A stretch of 64,000 bases of DNA from Bradyrhizobium ottawaense (GTDB taxonomy: Bacteria; Pseudomonadota; Alphaproteobacteria; Rhizobiales; Xanthobacteraceae). The notes below the pieces were generated by a model. That model made no database searches and was not told the origin of the DNA. It was given only the letters and a program-made list of their open reading frames with translations. Every line of letters starts with the position of its first letter. The first letter of the stretch is position 1. The translations under genes and the position numbers were made by a program. The stretch spans positions 2,046,001 through 2,110,000 of the forward strand of contig NZ_LT629693.1 in the NCBI RefSeq assembly GCF_900099825.1, in the 5' to 3' direction. Below are positions 44,626 through 52,533 of the stretch, piece by piece.

Positions 44626-45663
44626 TCACTTCTTCGCCGCCGCTTCCGCCAGTAGGTCGTTGAATTCCTTCAGCGCCGCGGACGCCGGCTTGCCGCGGGC
44701 ATCGAGCGTCGTCGCCCACTCCTGCCCGACGCCTCTGAGCTTCTCCTTCATCTGAGCGCGGGTGTCGTCTGGAATCGACACAAAGGTGACGCCGGATTTC
44801 TGCATGTGCGCGCGCGTGTCGATCAGTTCCTTGTCGACCTCGGCGCAGACTTTCGGCACGATGGCCTCGGATGCCTCGTCCATCGCCTTCTTGACGTCGT
44901 CGGGAAGGCGATCCCAGGCCGACTGGTTGATCGAGTAGGCGACGATGAAGCTGCCGAAGCTGACACCGTCGGTCGTGTATTTGATCAGCGAGTCCATCCC
45001 GTAGGCGACAACGCTTTCCATCGCAAACAGCAGGCCGTCCATGGTGCCGCGAGTCAGCGACTCATAGGCATCGGGCGCGGCCATTCGCACCGGCACCGCG
45101 CCGAGCGCGCGCAACGTCAGGTCCTGCGCGCCACCGGTGGTGCGCAGCTTCAATCCCTGCATGTCCTTCATCGTCTCGATCTTCTGTTTGGTCGTGAATA
45201 CCGGATAAGGCGGCAGCACGACTTCCATCAGAAGCCGGATCTTGTTCGGTGCATATTCCTGGGTCGCCAAAACACCCTGGCGCGCGCTCTTCCAGTAAGC
45301 GAGGCCGCCCTGACAACTGGTGTCGAAAGCTTCCGGCAACTGCGCCACTTCCGACAGCGGCATCTTGTCGGAGACATAGGAGGGACCGATGTAGCCGATA
45401 TCGACGACGCCGGACTGCGTCAGCCTGAGCATGTCGGTCGCCTTGCCCAGTTGCTGGTTGGGATAATATCTGAACGTGACGGCGCCGTTGGTTTTTCGGG
45501 TAACCTCGTCCATCCAGGGCTTTAGCATCAGCCGCACCAGGTAATGCCCGGCGGGGAACGAGTCCGCCACCCGCAATTCGAGCGCCTGCGCGGGAACTGC
45601 GACGCTCGCCGTCAACATCAGCAACACCACCGGCAGCCCCGCCAATCGGAACATCAGCTTCAT
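44626..45663 (-). CDS. TRAP transporter periplasmic receptor (DctP family)
   Basis: A 345-residue receptor. Signal peptide MKLMFRLAGLPVVLLMLTASVAVPAQA, then LRVADSFPAGHYLVRLMLKPWMDEV and the DctP core MQGLKLRTTGGAQDLTLRALGAVPV with the conserved arginine of the carboxylate site, and LTRGTMDGLLFAMESV. It is read from the ATG at 45663 with GGGAG ahead; an ATG at 45675 is in frame. The DctQ and DctM membrane subunits are absent. It follows the Liv-type ABC operon by 34 bp, an unusual mix of two transporter types. Confidence 0.93.
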   Translation of the reverse strand: MKLMFRLAGLPVVLLMLTASVAVPAQALELRVADSFPAGHYLVRLMLKPWMDEVTRKTNGAVTFRYYPNQQLGKATDMLRLTQSGVVDIGYIGPSYVSDKMPLSEVAQLPEAFDTSCQGGLAYWKSARQGVLATQEYAPNKIRLLMEVVLPPYPVFTTKQKIETMKDMQGLKLRTTGGAQDLTLRALGAVPVRMAAPDAYESLTRGTMDGLLFAMESVVAYGMDSLIKYTTDGVSFGSFIVAYSINQSAWDRLPDDVKKAMDEASEAIVPKVCAEVDKELIDTRAHMQKSGVTFVSIPDDTRAQMKEKLRGVGQEWATTLDARGKPASAALKEFNDLLAEAAAKK

Positions 45664-45696
45664 TTTGGCTCCCATGACGGTCCCCTTGTTGCGATG

Positions 45697-46413
45697 CTAG
45701 ACGCCGAGATAGGCCCGCTGAACGTAGTCGCTCTTGACGAGTTCCGGCCCCGGACCGCTCAACGCGATGCGGCCATTCTCCAGCACATAGGCATAGTGGC
45801 AGAGCCGGAGCGCGAGGCTGGCATTCTGCTCGACCAGCACGATCGACAGGCCCTGCTCCTTGTTGATGGTCTGGATGAGGCGGCCGATCTCCTGCACCAT
45901 GATCGGCGCGAGACCGAGCGAGGGTTCATCCAGCAACAGCACCTTCGGCGCCGCCATCAGCGCCCGCGCAATCGCGAGCATTTGCTGTTCGCCTCCCGAC
46001 AACGAGCCGGCCATCTGGCTGCGGCGCTGCCGGAGCTTTGGGAAGAAGTCGAACATCCGTTCGACCGATTTGTGCAAATGCGCGCCCTGCGGCTGCAGAT
46101 AGCCGCCGACAAACAGATTGTCGTGCACGCTCATGCGCGGGAATACCCGCCGTCCCTCGGGCGACAGCGCGATGCCCCGGGCCACGATTTCGGGTGTCGA
46201 CATCCCGTCGATCCGTGCGCCGCCGAAGCTGATTTCTCCCTTGCTCGGCGACCTCAGCCCCATGATCGCGCGCAAGGTGCTGGTCTTGCCGGCGCCGTTA
46301 CTGCCCACCAATGACACGATCTGCGCAGGTGCTACGTCGAGGCTGATGCCGCTGAGCGCGACCCGGCTGCCGTATTCGACGTGGATATCCCTGATACAAA
46401 GCCCCTTGCTCAT
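45697..46413 (-). CDS. Liv-type ABC transporter ATP-binding protein (LivF-like)
   Basis: A 238-residue ATPase. Walker A is GSNGAGKT, the signature is LSGGEQQ, and Walker B runs LLLDEPSLGLAP, the LivF subgroup form. The start overlaps the stop of the LivG-like gene (ATGA). Substrates of relatives range from branched-chain amino acids to aromatic acids and dicarboxylates. Confidence 0.95.
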   Translation of the reverse strand: MSKGLCIRDIHVEYGSRVALSGISLDVAPAQIVSLVGSNGAGKTSTLRAIMGLRSPSKGEISFGGARIDGMSTPEIVARGIALSPEGRRVFPRMSVHDNLFVGGYLQPQGAHLHKSVERMFDFFPKLRQRRSQMAGSLSGGEQQMLAIARALMAAPKVLLLDEPSLGLAPIMVQEIGRLIQTINKEQGLSIVLVEQNASLALRLCHYAYVLENGRIALSGPGPELVKSDYVQRAYLGV

Positions 46414-47183
46414 CCGACCTCCTCGGAGCCGAGATAGGCCTCGATCACCTTGCGATTGGCGCGAATGTCGGCCGGCACGCCCTCGGCGATCAACTCACCG
46501 TGGTCCAGCACGACGATGCGATGGCACAAGCCCATCACCAGCCGCATGTGATGCTCGACCAGCAGCACGGCGACGCCTTCGGTTTCGTGAATTTCCCTGA
46601 TCAGGCGACCGAACTCGGCCGCCTCCTCCGGATTGAGCCCCGCGACCGGCTCATCGAGCATCAGAAGTTGGGGATTGGCAGCGAGCGCAATGGCAACGCC
46701 GAGCCGACGCTGACCGCCGTACGACAACTCGCCGGCGCGCCATTCACGGTATGGCGTGAGCTGCAACCGACCGAGCAAGACGTCGCAGCGTTCGCCGGTC
46801 GCCGCCAGGGTGGCGCGTGCGGCGCGCGTGTTGAAGACTGAACTCAGCATCGAAACCGACGTAGTCGCGAACGCGCCGCGCATGACGTTTTCGATGACGG
46901 TGGCGTCCGGAAACACCGTTGTGGCCTGAAACGTCCGCACCAGCCCTTCGCTGACGATGGCGCTCGGCTTCTTTCCGACGATGCTGTGCCCCTTGAACCG
47001 GATGGCGCCGGCCGTCGGCGGCATGACCCCGCTGACGACGTTGAAGCAGGTGGTCTTGCCGGCGCCGTTGGGGCCGATCAGTCCGACGATCTCGCCCTTG
47101 TTCACCGAGAACGAGACATCCTTCAGCGCATTCAGCCCGCCGAAACGCCGGCTGATGCCGTCTACTTCCAGCAAGGCGGTCAT
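46410..47183 (-). CDS. Liv-type ABC transporter ATP-binding protein (LivG-like)
   Basis: A 257-residue ATPase. Walker A is GPNGAGKT, the signature is the variant LSYGGQRRLGVAIALA, and Walker B is LLMLDEPVAGLNPEE. The stretch VRTFQATTVFPDATVIENVM is typical of LivG. The true start is the ATG at 47183, overlapping the LivM-like stop (ATGA); the open frame upstream belongs to another frame of the permease gene. Confidence 0.95.
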   Translation of the reverse strand: MTALLEVDGISRRFGGLNALKDVSFSVNKGEIVGLIGPNGAGKTTCFNVVSGVMPPTAGAIRFKGHSIVGKKPSAIVSEGLVRTFQATTVFPDATVIENVMRGAFATTSVSMLSSVFNTRAARATLAATGERCDVLLGRLQLTPYREWRAGELSYGGQRRLGVAIALAANPQLLMLDEPVAGLNPEEAAEFGRLIREIHETEGVAVLLVEHHMRLVMGLCHRIVVLDHGELIAEGVPADIRANRKVIEAYLGSEEVG

Positions 47184-48181
47184 TTTGGCGCCTCCGCCCT
47201 GGAAGGCTTGAAAAGAGAGCGTCCGATCGAGACCAGCCCGTTTGGCAGGAACAGCAATACCGCGAGCAGGATCGCGCCGTAGACGATATGCTGCGCCCCG
47301 ACCAGACCGCGCAACAGCTCCGGCAACGGCGTCAGGAACAGTGCGCCGAGCACCCCGCCGAGCATCGTCTGCCGACCGCCGACAACGAGCATGGTGATAT
47401 AGGCAATCGAGTCGTTGAAGGTGAAACTGTCGGGCGACAGGAAGCGGATGTAATGCACCATCGTCGCACCGGCAGCACCCGCGATGCCGCTGCCGAGCGC
47501 GAAGGCGATGACCTGATAGTGACTGACGTCGATGCCGCTGGATTCGGCAAGTCGTACGTTCTCCGCGATCGAACGGAACGCCCGGCCGTATTGCGACCGC
47601 ATCAAGGCCCAGACGAAAGTCAGGACAATGATGAAAGCGACAAGCGCAAAATAGTAGAACCGCAGCCGCGTCGAGAGCGGAAAGCCGAACAGCGAAATGG
47701 CGGGTATTCCGAGCAATCCGTTGGCGCCGTGGGTGACGCTTTCCCAATTGAGCGCGATCAGCGTGAACACCTGCCCTGCCAGAAACGTGACGAGCACGAA
47801 ATAGACCCCGCGCAGACGCAGCAGGATCTTGCCGAGCAGCGCTGCCGCCAGCCCCGTTGCAAATCCGGCAAGAACGATGCCGAGGATCGGCGGAATCTTG
47901 AATGTCAGGGCGGCGAGCGCCGAGATGTAGGCGCCGGCGGCGACGAACGCAGCGTGCCCGAGCGATATCTGTCCGACCGCCGCGATCAGGCCGAGGCTGA
48001 CCGCGAAGATCGAATTGAGCAACATCAGGTTCGCCAGGTGAATATAGAACTGGTTGGCCGTGAGCTGCGGCAGGACGAGCGCCGCCGCAAGCAGGATGAC
48101 AACGGCTGCGCGCCGCAGCATGCGGGTACGAGCCGCAAGCGCAGGCTTGTCGCGGCCGATGGCGGATGATGATCCCTCCAA
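47180..48181 (-). CDS. Liv-type ABC transporter permease (LivM-like)
   Basis: A membrane protein of up to 333 residues with eight to ten helices. The motif LGLIAAVGQISLGHAAFVAAGAYISALAAL and the coupling loop YGRAFRSIAENVRLAESSGIDVSHYQVIAFALGSGIAGAAGA are typical of LivM. The start is unsettled: TTG at 48181 directly abuts the GGAGGG, which would then lie inside the gene. The ATG at 48121 is an alternative, and a rare ATC start after GGAGGG cannot be excluded. It follows the LivH-like gene on the same strand. Confidence 0.92.
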   Translation of the reverse strand: MEGSSSAIGRDKPALAARTRMLRRAAVVILLAAALVLPQLTANQFYIHLANLMLLNSIFAVSLGLIAAVGQISLGHAAFVAAGAYISALAALTFKIPPILGIVLAGFATGLAAALLGKILLRLRGVYFVLVTFLAGQVFTLIALNWESVTHGANGLLGIPAISLFGFPLSTRLRFYYFALVAFIIVLTFVWALMRSQYGRAFRSIAENVRLAESSGIDVSHYQVIAFALGSGIAGAAGATMVHYIRFLSPDSFTFNDSIAYITMLVVGGRQTMLGGVLGALFLTPLPELLRGLVGAQHIVYGAILLAVLLFLPNGLVSIGRSLFKPSRAEAPK

Positions 48182-48182
48182 C

Positions 48183-49052
48183 TCAGGCCTCCCTTTGTCC
48201 CAAGAGGCCGGCGGGCCGCACCAGCAGGATCAAGATGACGAGCAGAAGCTGCAGGATGTCAGACACCAGCGACCCGAAGATCGTGGCGGTAAAGCTCTCG
48301 ATCATGCCGAGCAACAGTCCACCGACCACCGCCCCCGGCACCGAGCCGAGACCGCCGAGAATGACGACGACGAACGCCTTGAGCATCGGCGTGAGCCCGA
48401 CAAACGGCGAGACCGAGAATACCGGGCCCATCAAGGCGCCGGCCAGCGCCGCGAGGGCAACACTCAGCCCGAACGCCAGCGGATAGATGTAGTTGACGCG
48501 AATTCCCTGCAGCAGTGCGGTTTCGGTATCCTGCGCGACCGCCCGCATCGCGCGCCCGAGGCGGGTTCGCTGCATGAAGAGCCAGAAGGCGACGAAGATC
48601 AGCGCCGCCGCCGCGATAACCACGAGCCGAGACCACGGAAAGCTGAAGGGGCCGATCGCCAGCGTGCCGGTGACGATATCGGGCATCGCGCGCGGCGCCG
48701 GTCCCCACAGCAGCACGGCACCGTTCTGAATGATGACGGAAATCGCCAGCGTCGCGATCATTCCCGACATTTCATCCGAGCGAAACGGCTGGATCAGGGT
48801 TCGCTCGATCAGCATGCCGAGAATGCCGACGGTCACCGCCGCGATCGCCAGGCAGACGACGAACGGCAGTTCCCATTGAACATAGGTAAAGAAGCCGGCA
48901 AACGCGCCGAGCATATAGAACTCGCCATGCGCGAAGTTGACCACGCGCATGATCCCGAACACCAGCGTGAAGCCGACCGCCATCAGCATGTACATCGCGC
49001 CGATGACGAGACCGTTCAGCGCCGCCTGCGCCAGAAGTATCGAATAGTCCAA
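48183..49052 (-). CDS. Liv-type ABC transporter permease (LivH-like)
   Basis: A 289-residue membrane protein. ALNGLVIGAMYMLMAVGFTLVFGIMRVVNFAHGEFYMLGAF at the start and LGGLGSVPGAVVGGLLLGMIES near the end are LivH hallmarks. The start is TTG with GGGAGAACGGAC ahead. It lies between the receptor gene and LivM-like gene in a complete five-gene import operon. Confidence 0.94.
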   Translation of the reverse strand: MDYSILLAQAALNGLVIGAMYMLMAVGFTLVFGIMRVVNFAHGEFYMLGAFAGFFTYVQWELPFVVCLAIAAVTVGILGMLIERTLIQPFRSDEMSGMIATLAISVIIQNGAVLLWGPAPRAMPDIVTGTLAIGPFSFPWSRLVVIAAAALIFVAFWLFMQRTRLGRAMRAVAQDTETALLQGIRVNYIYPLAFGLSVALAALAGALMGPVFSVSPFVGLTPMLKAFVVVILGGLGSVPGAVVGGLLLGMIESFTATIFGSLVSDILQLLLVILILLVRPAGLLGQREA

Positions 49053-49099
49053 GTCCGTTCTCCCGCGTCAGGCCGCACCGATCAGTTGCGAAACCCGCG

Positions 49100-50266
49100 C
49101 TATTCGCACACCGCCGGGGTACACTTGGCGACGACATGGGCTTCGCCGCCCTTGAGCAGTGCGACGTAGAACGGAGCATCGAGCTGCTGGTTCGATTTCC
49201 ACTGCGCCTGCCCGATCCAGTTCACCTTTCCGAGCACGCTGTCGAAATCCTTCAGGCCCAGCACCGCTTCGCGGACCTTGTCCACGTCGGTCACCGTTCC
49301 GGCCTTCTGCATGCCGGCGAACAGCATCTGGACGTTGGCATAGAAGAACGGACTGAAGGCGTTGAGCGGAACCTTGTACTTGGTCTCGAACCGCCTAGTG
49401 TACTCCTTGATCGAGGCGAGCTCCGGATTGATCGGCTGATGCACGTAGACGTTCTCGGTCGCCTCCTTGCCGGCGATCTTCAGGAGGTCGGCGGTGGCGT
49501 CACCGCCGGTACGGATGATCGGGCCCTTGAAGCCGAGCTCGCGAAGCTGCTTGACCAGCAGTCCCGCGGTCTGCGGCGAATTGCCGTCGAGTTCGAACGC
49601 ATCGATGTTCTGCGCCAGCACGCGCGTCAGCAACGGCACGAAGTCGACGCGCTCGCGTTCGAAGAATTCCTTGGCCACGAATTTGGCGCCGACCGCCTGA
49701 TAGGCGGCCTCGTTGGCCGCGCCGACCTGCTGCCCGGATTCATCGTTCGGGAACAGGCCGCCGACCCGCTTCGCGCCGAGCTTCTGCACCACCCACTTGA
49801 TCTGCGGATCGGAGAACACGTCCGACGGAATCACCGGCCGCAGGCTGTATTTGTATTCCGCCGACAACGCCTTCGGCGTGAACGCCATCGTCATCGTGAT
49901 GACCTTGTTTTCGGTCGAGACCGGAAGCAACGCCAGCGCCGGCGCCGAGCCGAGCGGGCCGACCACGTACTTGATGCCGTCATCGAAGACGAGGCGGTTG
50001 AACGCGGTCAGGGCGTCGGCTGCCTTGTAGTGATCGTCATAGGCCACGACTTCGACCTGGTACTTCTTGCCGCCGACTTCCAGGCCGCCCTTGCTGTTGA
50101 CGTCCTCCGCCGCGAGTTCGGCCGCGCCCTGCATGGCGATCCCCCATGCCGTTCCAGCGCCGGAAAGCGTCGCAAGCACACCGAGCTTCAAGGTCTCGGC
50201 CTCGGCTGCATATGAAGAGGCAGCGACGACCGACGACAGAAGCGCGACCTTCAGAAATCCACGCAT
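49100..50266 (-). CDS. Liv-type ABC transporter substrate-binding protein
   Basis: A 388-residue periplasmic receptor. Signal peptide MRGFLKVALLSSVVAASSYAAEA, cut near residue 23. LKLGVLATLSGAGTAWGIAMQGAAELAAEDVNSKGGLEVGGKKY is the Peripla_BP_6 N-terminus. FSPFFYANVQMLFAGMQKAGTV closes the fold. GGGAGGTAACC precedes the start. It leads a transport operon that runs to the LivF-like gene and the TRAP receptor, and its promoter region holds an AACTGT box (50392-50405), placing it in the GntR regulon. Confidence 0.94.
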   Translation of the reverse strand: MRGFLKVALLSSVVAASSYAAEAETLKLGVLATLSGAGTAWGIAMQGAAELAAEDVNSKGGLEVGGKKYQVEVVAYDDHYKAADALTAFNRLVFDDGIKYVVGPLGSAPALALLPVSTENKVITMTMAFTPKALSAEYKYSLRPVIPSDVFSDPQIKWVVQKLGAKRVGGLFPNDESGQQVGAANEAAYQAVGAKFVAKEFFERERVDFVPLLTRVLAQNIDAFELDGNSPQTAGLLVKQLRELGFKGPIIRTGGDATADLLKIAGKEATENVYVHQPINPELASIKEYTRRFETKYKVPLNAFSPFFYANVQMLFAGMQKAGTVTDVDKVREAVLGLKDFDSVLGKVNWIGQAQWKSNQQLDAPFYVALLKGGEAHVVAKCTPAVCE

Positions 50267-50587
50267 GGTTACCTCCCTAATGTCGGAGAGCGGTCAAAGC
50301 CGCCCCCTCATGATCTCGCTGTTGATGGCTTCCGTCGGCCCAAACCGGCGACGGGCAGCGCTGAACCTAGCCTGTCGTATCGATCAAAGTCAACTGTTGA
50401 CAGTTTAACGGCCATGTCGGAAACATCCGGCGCGGCGTAGCGCCGCAGCGACCTGTTGAGGAGCCTGATGACCGACGGCCAGTGGACAAACAGTGCGGAG
50501 AGCAAGACGTTTCCGGCCTAAACCCATTCAACTGGGGAGTCCGGGCCGCTATATGAAAAGAAGAAACACAGCACAGGTGAAGACCAA
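50267..50587. other. Divergent control region between the transport operon and the lyase gene
   Basis: A 321-bp region without a gene. It contains the AACTGT palindrome at 50392-50405. A possible leftward promoter, TTGACT (50393-50388) with a weak TAGGTT 18 bp on, overlaps the palindrome. I see no other structured element. Confidence 0.6.
50392..50405. promoter_or_regulatory. GntR regulon box A (AACTGTTGACAGTT)
   Basis: A perfect palindrome AACTGT-TG-ACAGTT, 126 bp before the ABC receptor gene and 183 bp before the divergent lyase gene. The same core recurs at 52520 and 59233 and, degenerate, at 63089, always next to genes of the 44.6-64 kb island. Confidence 0.8.
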
Positions 50588-51517
50588 ATGACCTATCTGG
50601 TCGCCCATGATTTGCCGACGCTTCCGGCCGGCGAGCGTTTTCGAGAGCTGTTGCAGCGGCCCGGCATCCTGCAGATCCCCGGAGCCCATTGCGGCCTAGC
50701 GGCACTGCAAGCCAAGGCCGCACGGTTCGAGGCGCTGTATCTGTCGGGGGCGGCGATGTCCGCCTCGATGGGACTTCCGGACCTCGGCATCCTCACCATC
50801 GAGGACGTCTGCTTCTTCGTCCGTCAGGTGTCTCGCGCATCGCAGCTTCCCGTGCTGGTCGATGGCGATACCGGATTCGGCGAAGCGCTCAACGTGATGA
50901 ACATGGTTCGCGCGTTCGAAGACGCCGGCGCCGCGGCAGTCCAGATCGAGGATCAAATCCTGCCGAAGAAGTGCGGCCATCTCAACGACAAGAAGCTGAT
51001 CGCGCCGGAAGACATGGCCGCGAAAATCGCGGCCGCTGCGAAGGCGCGCCGGCACCTTTATATCGTGGCCCGCACGGACGCCGCCGCCGACGAGGGGCTC
51101 GACAGCGCGATCAACCGGGCCAGGCTCTATGTCGAGGCCGGCGCCGACGCGATCTTCCCCGAGGCGCTCCATGACCCCGAGGCGTTCCGCAAGTTTTCCG
51201 AGACCATCAAAGTGCCGCTGCTGGCCAATATGACCGAGTTCGGGCGAACACCGTTCATGACGGCCTCCGAGTTCGAGGCGCTCGGCTACAAGATGGTGAT
51301 CTGGCCGGTCAGTGCGCTGCGCATGGCGGCCAAGGCGCAGGCCGATCTGTATGAGGGAATCCGGAACGATGGCGGCACCCATCGCCTGATCGATCGCATG
51401 CAAACGCGCGCGGAACTTTACGCGACCATCGGCTACCACGAATACGAAGCGCTGGATTCATCAATCATCACGTCGGTGACCCCGGAGGGTATGCCGCAGC
51501 GGTCAACCGGCAAGTGA
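50588..51517 (+). CDS. PrpB-like lyase (isocitrate lyase/PEP mutase superfamily)
   Basis: A 309-residue TIM-barrel enzyme. The metal-binding DGDTGFGE (92-99) and the lyase motif KKCGH (127-131, C129 as the general acid) are those of the 2-methylisocitrate lyase group. IEDQILPKKCGH and VARTDAAADEGLDSAINRARLYVEAGADAIFPE match closely. The family splits 2-hydroxy acids (2-methylisocitrate, 2,3-dimethylmalate, oxaloacetate) into pyruvate or oxalate plus an acid. It is separate from any prpC/prpD. Control by the GntR box at 50392 and a PrpF-like gene nearby suggest the cleavage step of a dedicated pathway. Confidence 0.88.
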   Translation: MTYLVAHDLPTLPAGERFRELLQRPGILQIPGAHCGLAALQAKAARFEALYLSGAAMSASMGLPDLGILTIEDVCFFVRQVSRASQLPVLVDGDTGFGEALNVMNMVRAFEDAGAAAVQIEDQILPKKCGHLNDKKLIAPEDMAAKIAAAAKARRHLYIVARTDAAADEGLDSAINRARLYVEAGADAIFPEALHDPEAFRKFSETIKVPLLANMTEFGRTPFMTASEFEALGYKMVIWPVSALRMAAKAQADLYEGIRNDGGTHRLIDRMQTRAELYATIGYHEYEALDSSIITSVTPEGMPQRSTGK

Positions 51518-51566
51518 GTACAAGTAAGTGACAATAGGCAGGTAACGGCGACGCAAGCGCGGGGAA

Positions 51567-52346
51567 CTACCTTCGCGCCAGTGCTGCGGCCCTGCCGCCC
51601 TTGCCGGACAAGGTGGTCGCCGTCTTCGGCTTCCGCACCGGGGCAGCCGGGGCCACGTCCTGCCGGCTGGCCGCTTCCCGCATCTGCTCCTCGACATAGA
51701 GGCGCGCATTGCCGATATGCAGGCGCATTTTCCGTTCGGCTTCCACCGGATCCCGCCGCATCAGCGCCGCCACGATATCCTTGTGCTCACGCAGGGCCTG
51801 CTTGGCCCGTCCCGGCTTGGTGCTGGATTTGTAGCGGTAGACCCGGAGCAGATAGTAGAGGTCCTCGCACAGCATCTGGACCAGCCGCGCATTGCGGCTG
51901 CCCTTCACGATCCGGAAGTGAAAATCGAAGTCCTTTGACTCCTGATAATAGCCGGTTCCCTCCTGCACGCTCTTCTGCTGCTGGTGCTGATCGAGCAGCT
52001 CGGAAAGCGCCTCCAGTTCTTCGTCCGTCATGTTCTTGGCGGCAAGCCCGCATGCCAGCCCTTCCAGCGCTTCGCGCACCTGCAGCACTTCATAGAGATC
52101 GCTGGGTGACAGGCTGGCGACGCGGACGCCGATATTCGGTGTCCGCTGCAACAGCTTGCGGCCTTCGAGCCTGCGGATGGCTTCCCGCAACGGGCCGCGG
52201 CTGACGCCCAGCGACGCGGCCAGCGCCTGCTCGCTGATCTTGCTGCCCGGCTGAAGATCGCCGCTCATGATCGCGGCTTCGATCCGTTCCGCGAGCGCGT
52301 CCACCAATGATTGCGCTGAAACCTTGTTGCTCAAAATGCCGTTCAT
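51567..52346 (-). CDS. GntR family (FCD subgroup) regulator of the catabolic island
   Basis: A 259-residue regulator. The winged helix covers about 15-85 (LVDALAERIEAAIMSGDLQPGSKISEQALAASLGVSRGPLREAIRRLEGRKLL). The FCD domain follows with DFDFHFRIVKGSRNARLVQML and HIGNARLYVEEQMRE, and the C-terminal 30 residues are basic and Ala/Pro-rich. FCD proteins usually respond to carboxylates. A perfect AACTGTCTACAGTT lies 174 bp upstream (52520-52533), fitting self-control. It is the only regulator in the island, so it most likely reads all four boxes. Confidence 0.93.
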   Translation of the reverse strand: MNGILSNKVSAQSLVDALAERIEAAIMSGDLQPGSKISEQALAASLGVSRGPLREAIRRLEGRKLLQRTPNIGVRVASLSPSDLYEVLQVREALEGLACGLAAKNMTDEELEALSELLDQHQQQKSVQEGTGYYQESKDFDFHFRIVKGSRNARLVQMLCEDLYYLLRVYRYKSSTKPGRAKQALREHKDIVAALMRRDPVEAERKMRLHIGNARLYVEEQMREAASRQDVAPAAPVRKPKTATTLSGKGGRAAALARR

Positions 52347-52519
52347 GAAAACCTTCCGAGGACCACTCCTTCAGGAGCCTGCGCAGACGCCTCTGCCCTG
52401 GCCCGACGCGGAGGAAACGACGATCCTGTTGGTCCACGCGACATTGCCGGATCGGCCCTCTTGCCCATTAATATGTCTCTTCCCGGAAAACAATCAATCG
52501 TAGAAATACCTGTTCCATC

Positions 52520-52533
52520 AACTGTCTACAGTT
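52520..52533. promoter_or_regulatory. GntR regulon box B (AACTGTCTACAGTT)
   Basis: A perfect palindrome upstream of the GntR gene and touching the stop codon of the flavoprotein gene. The 185-bp gap to the GntR start has nothing else recognisable. Confidence 0.8.
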
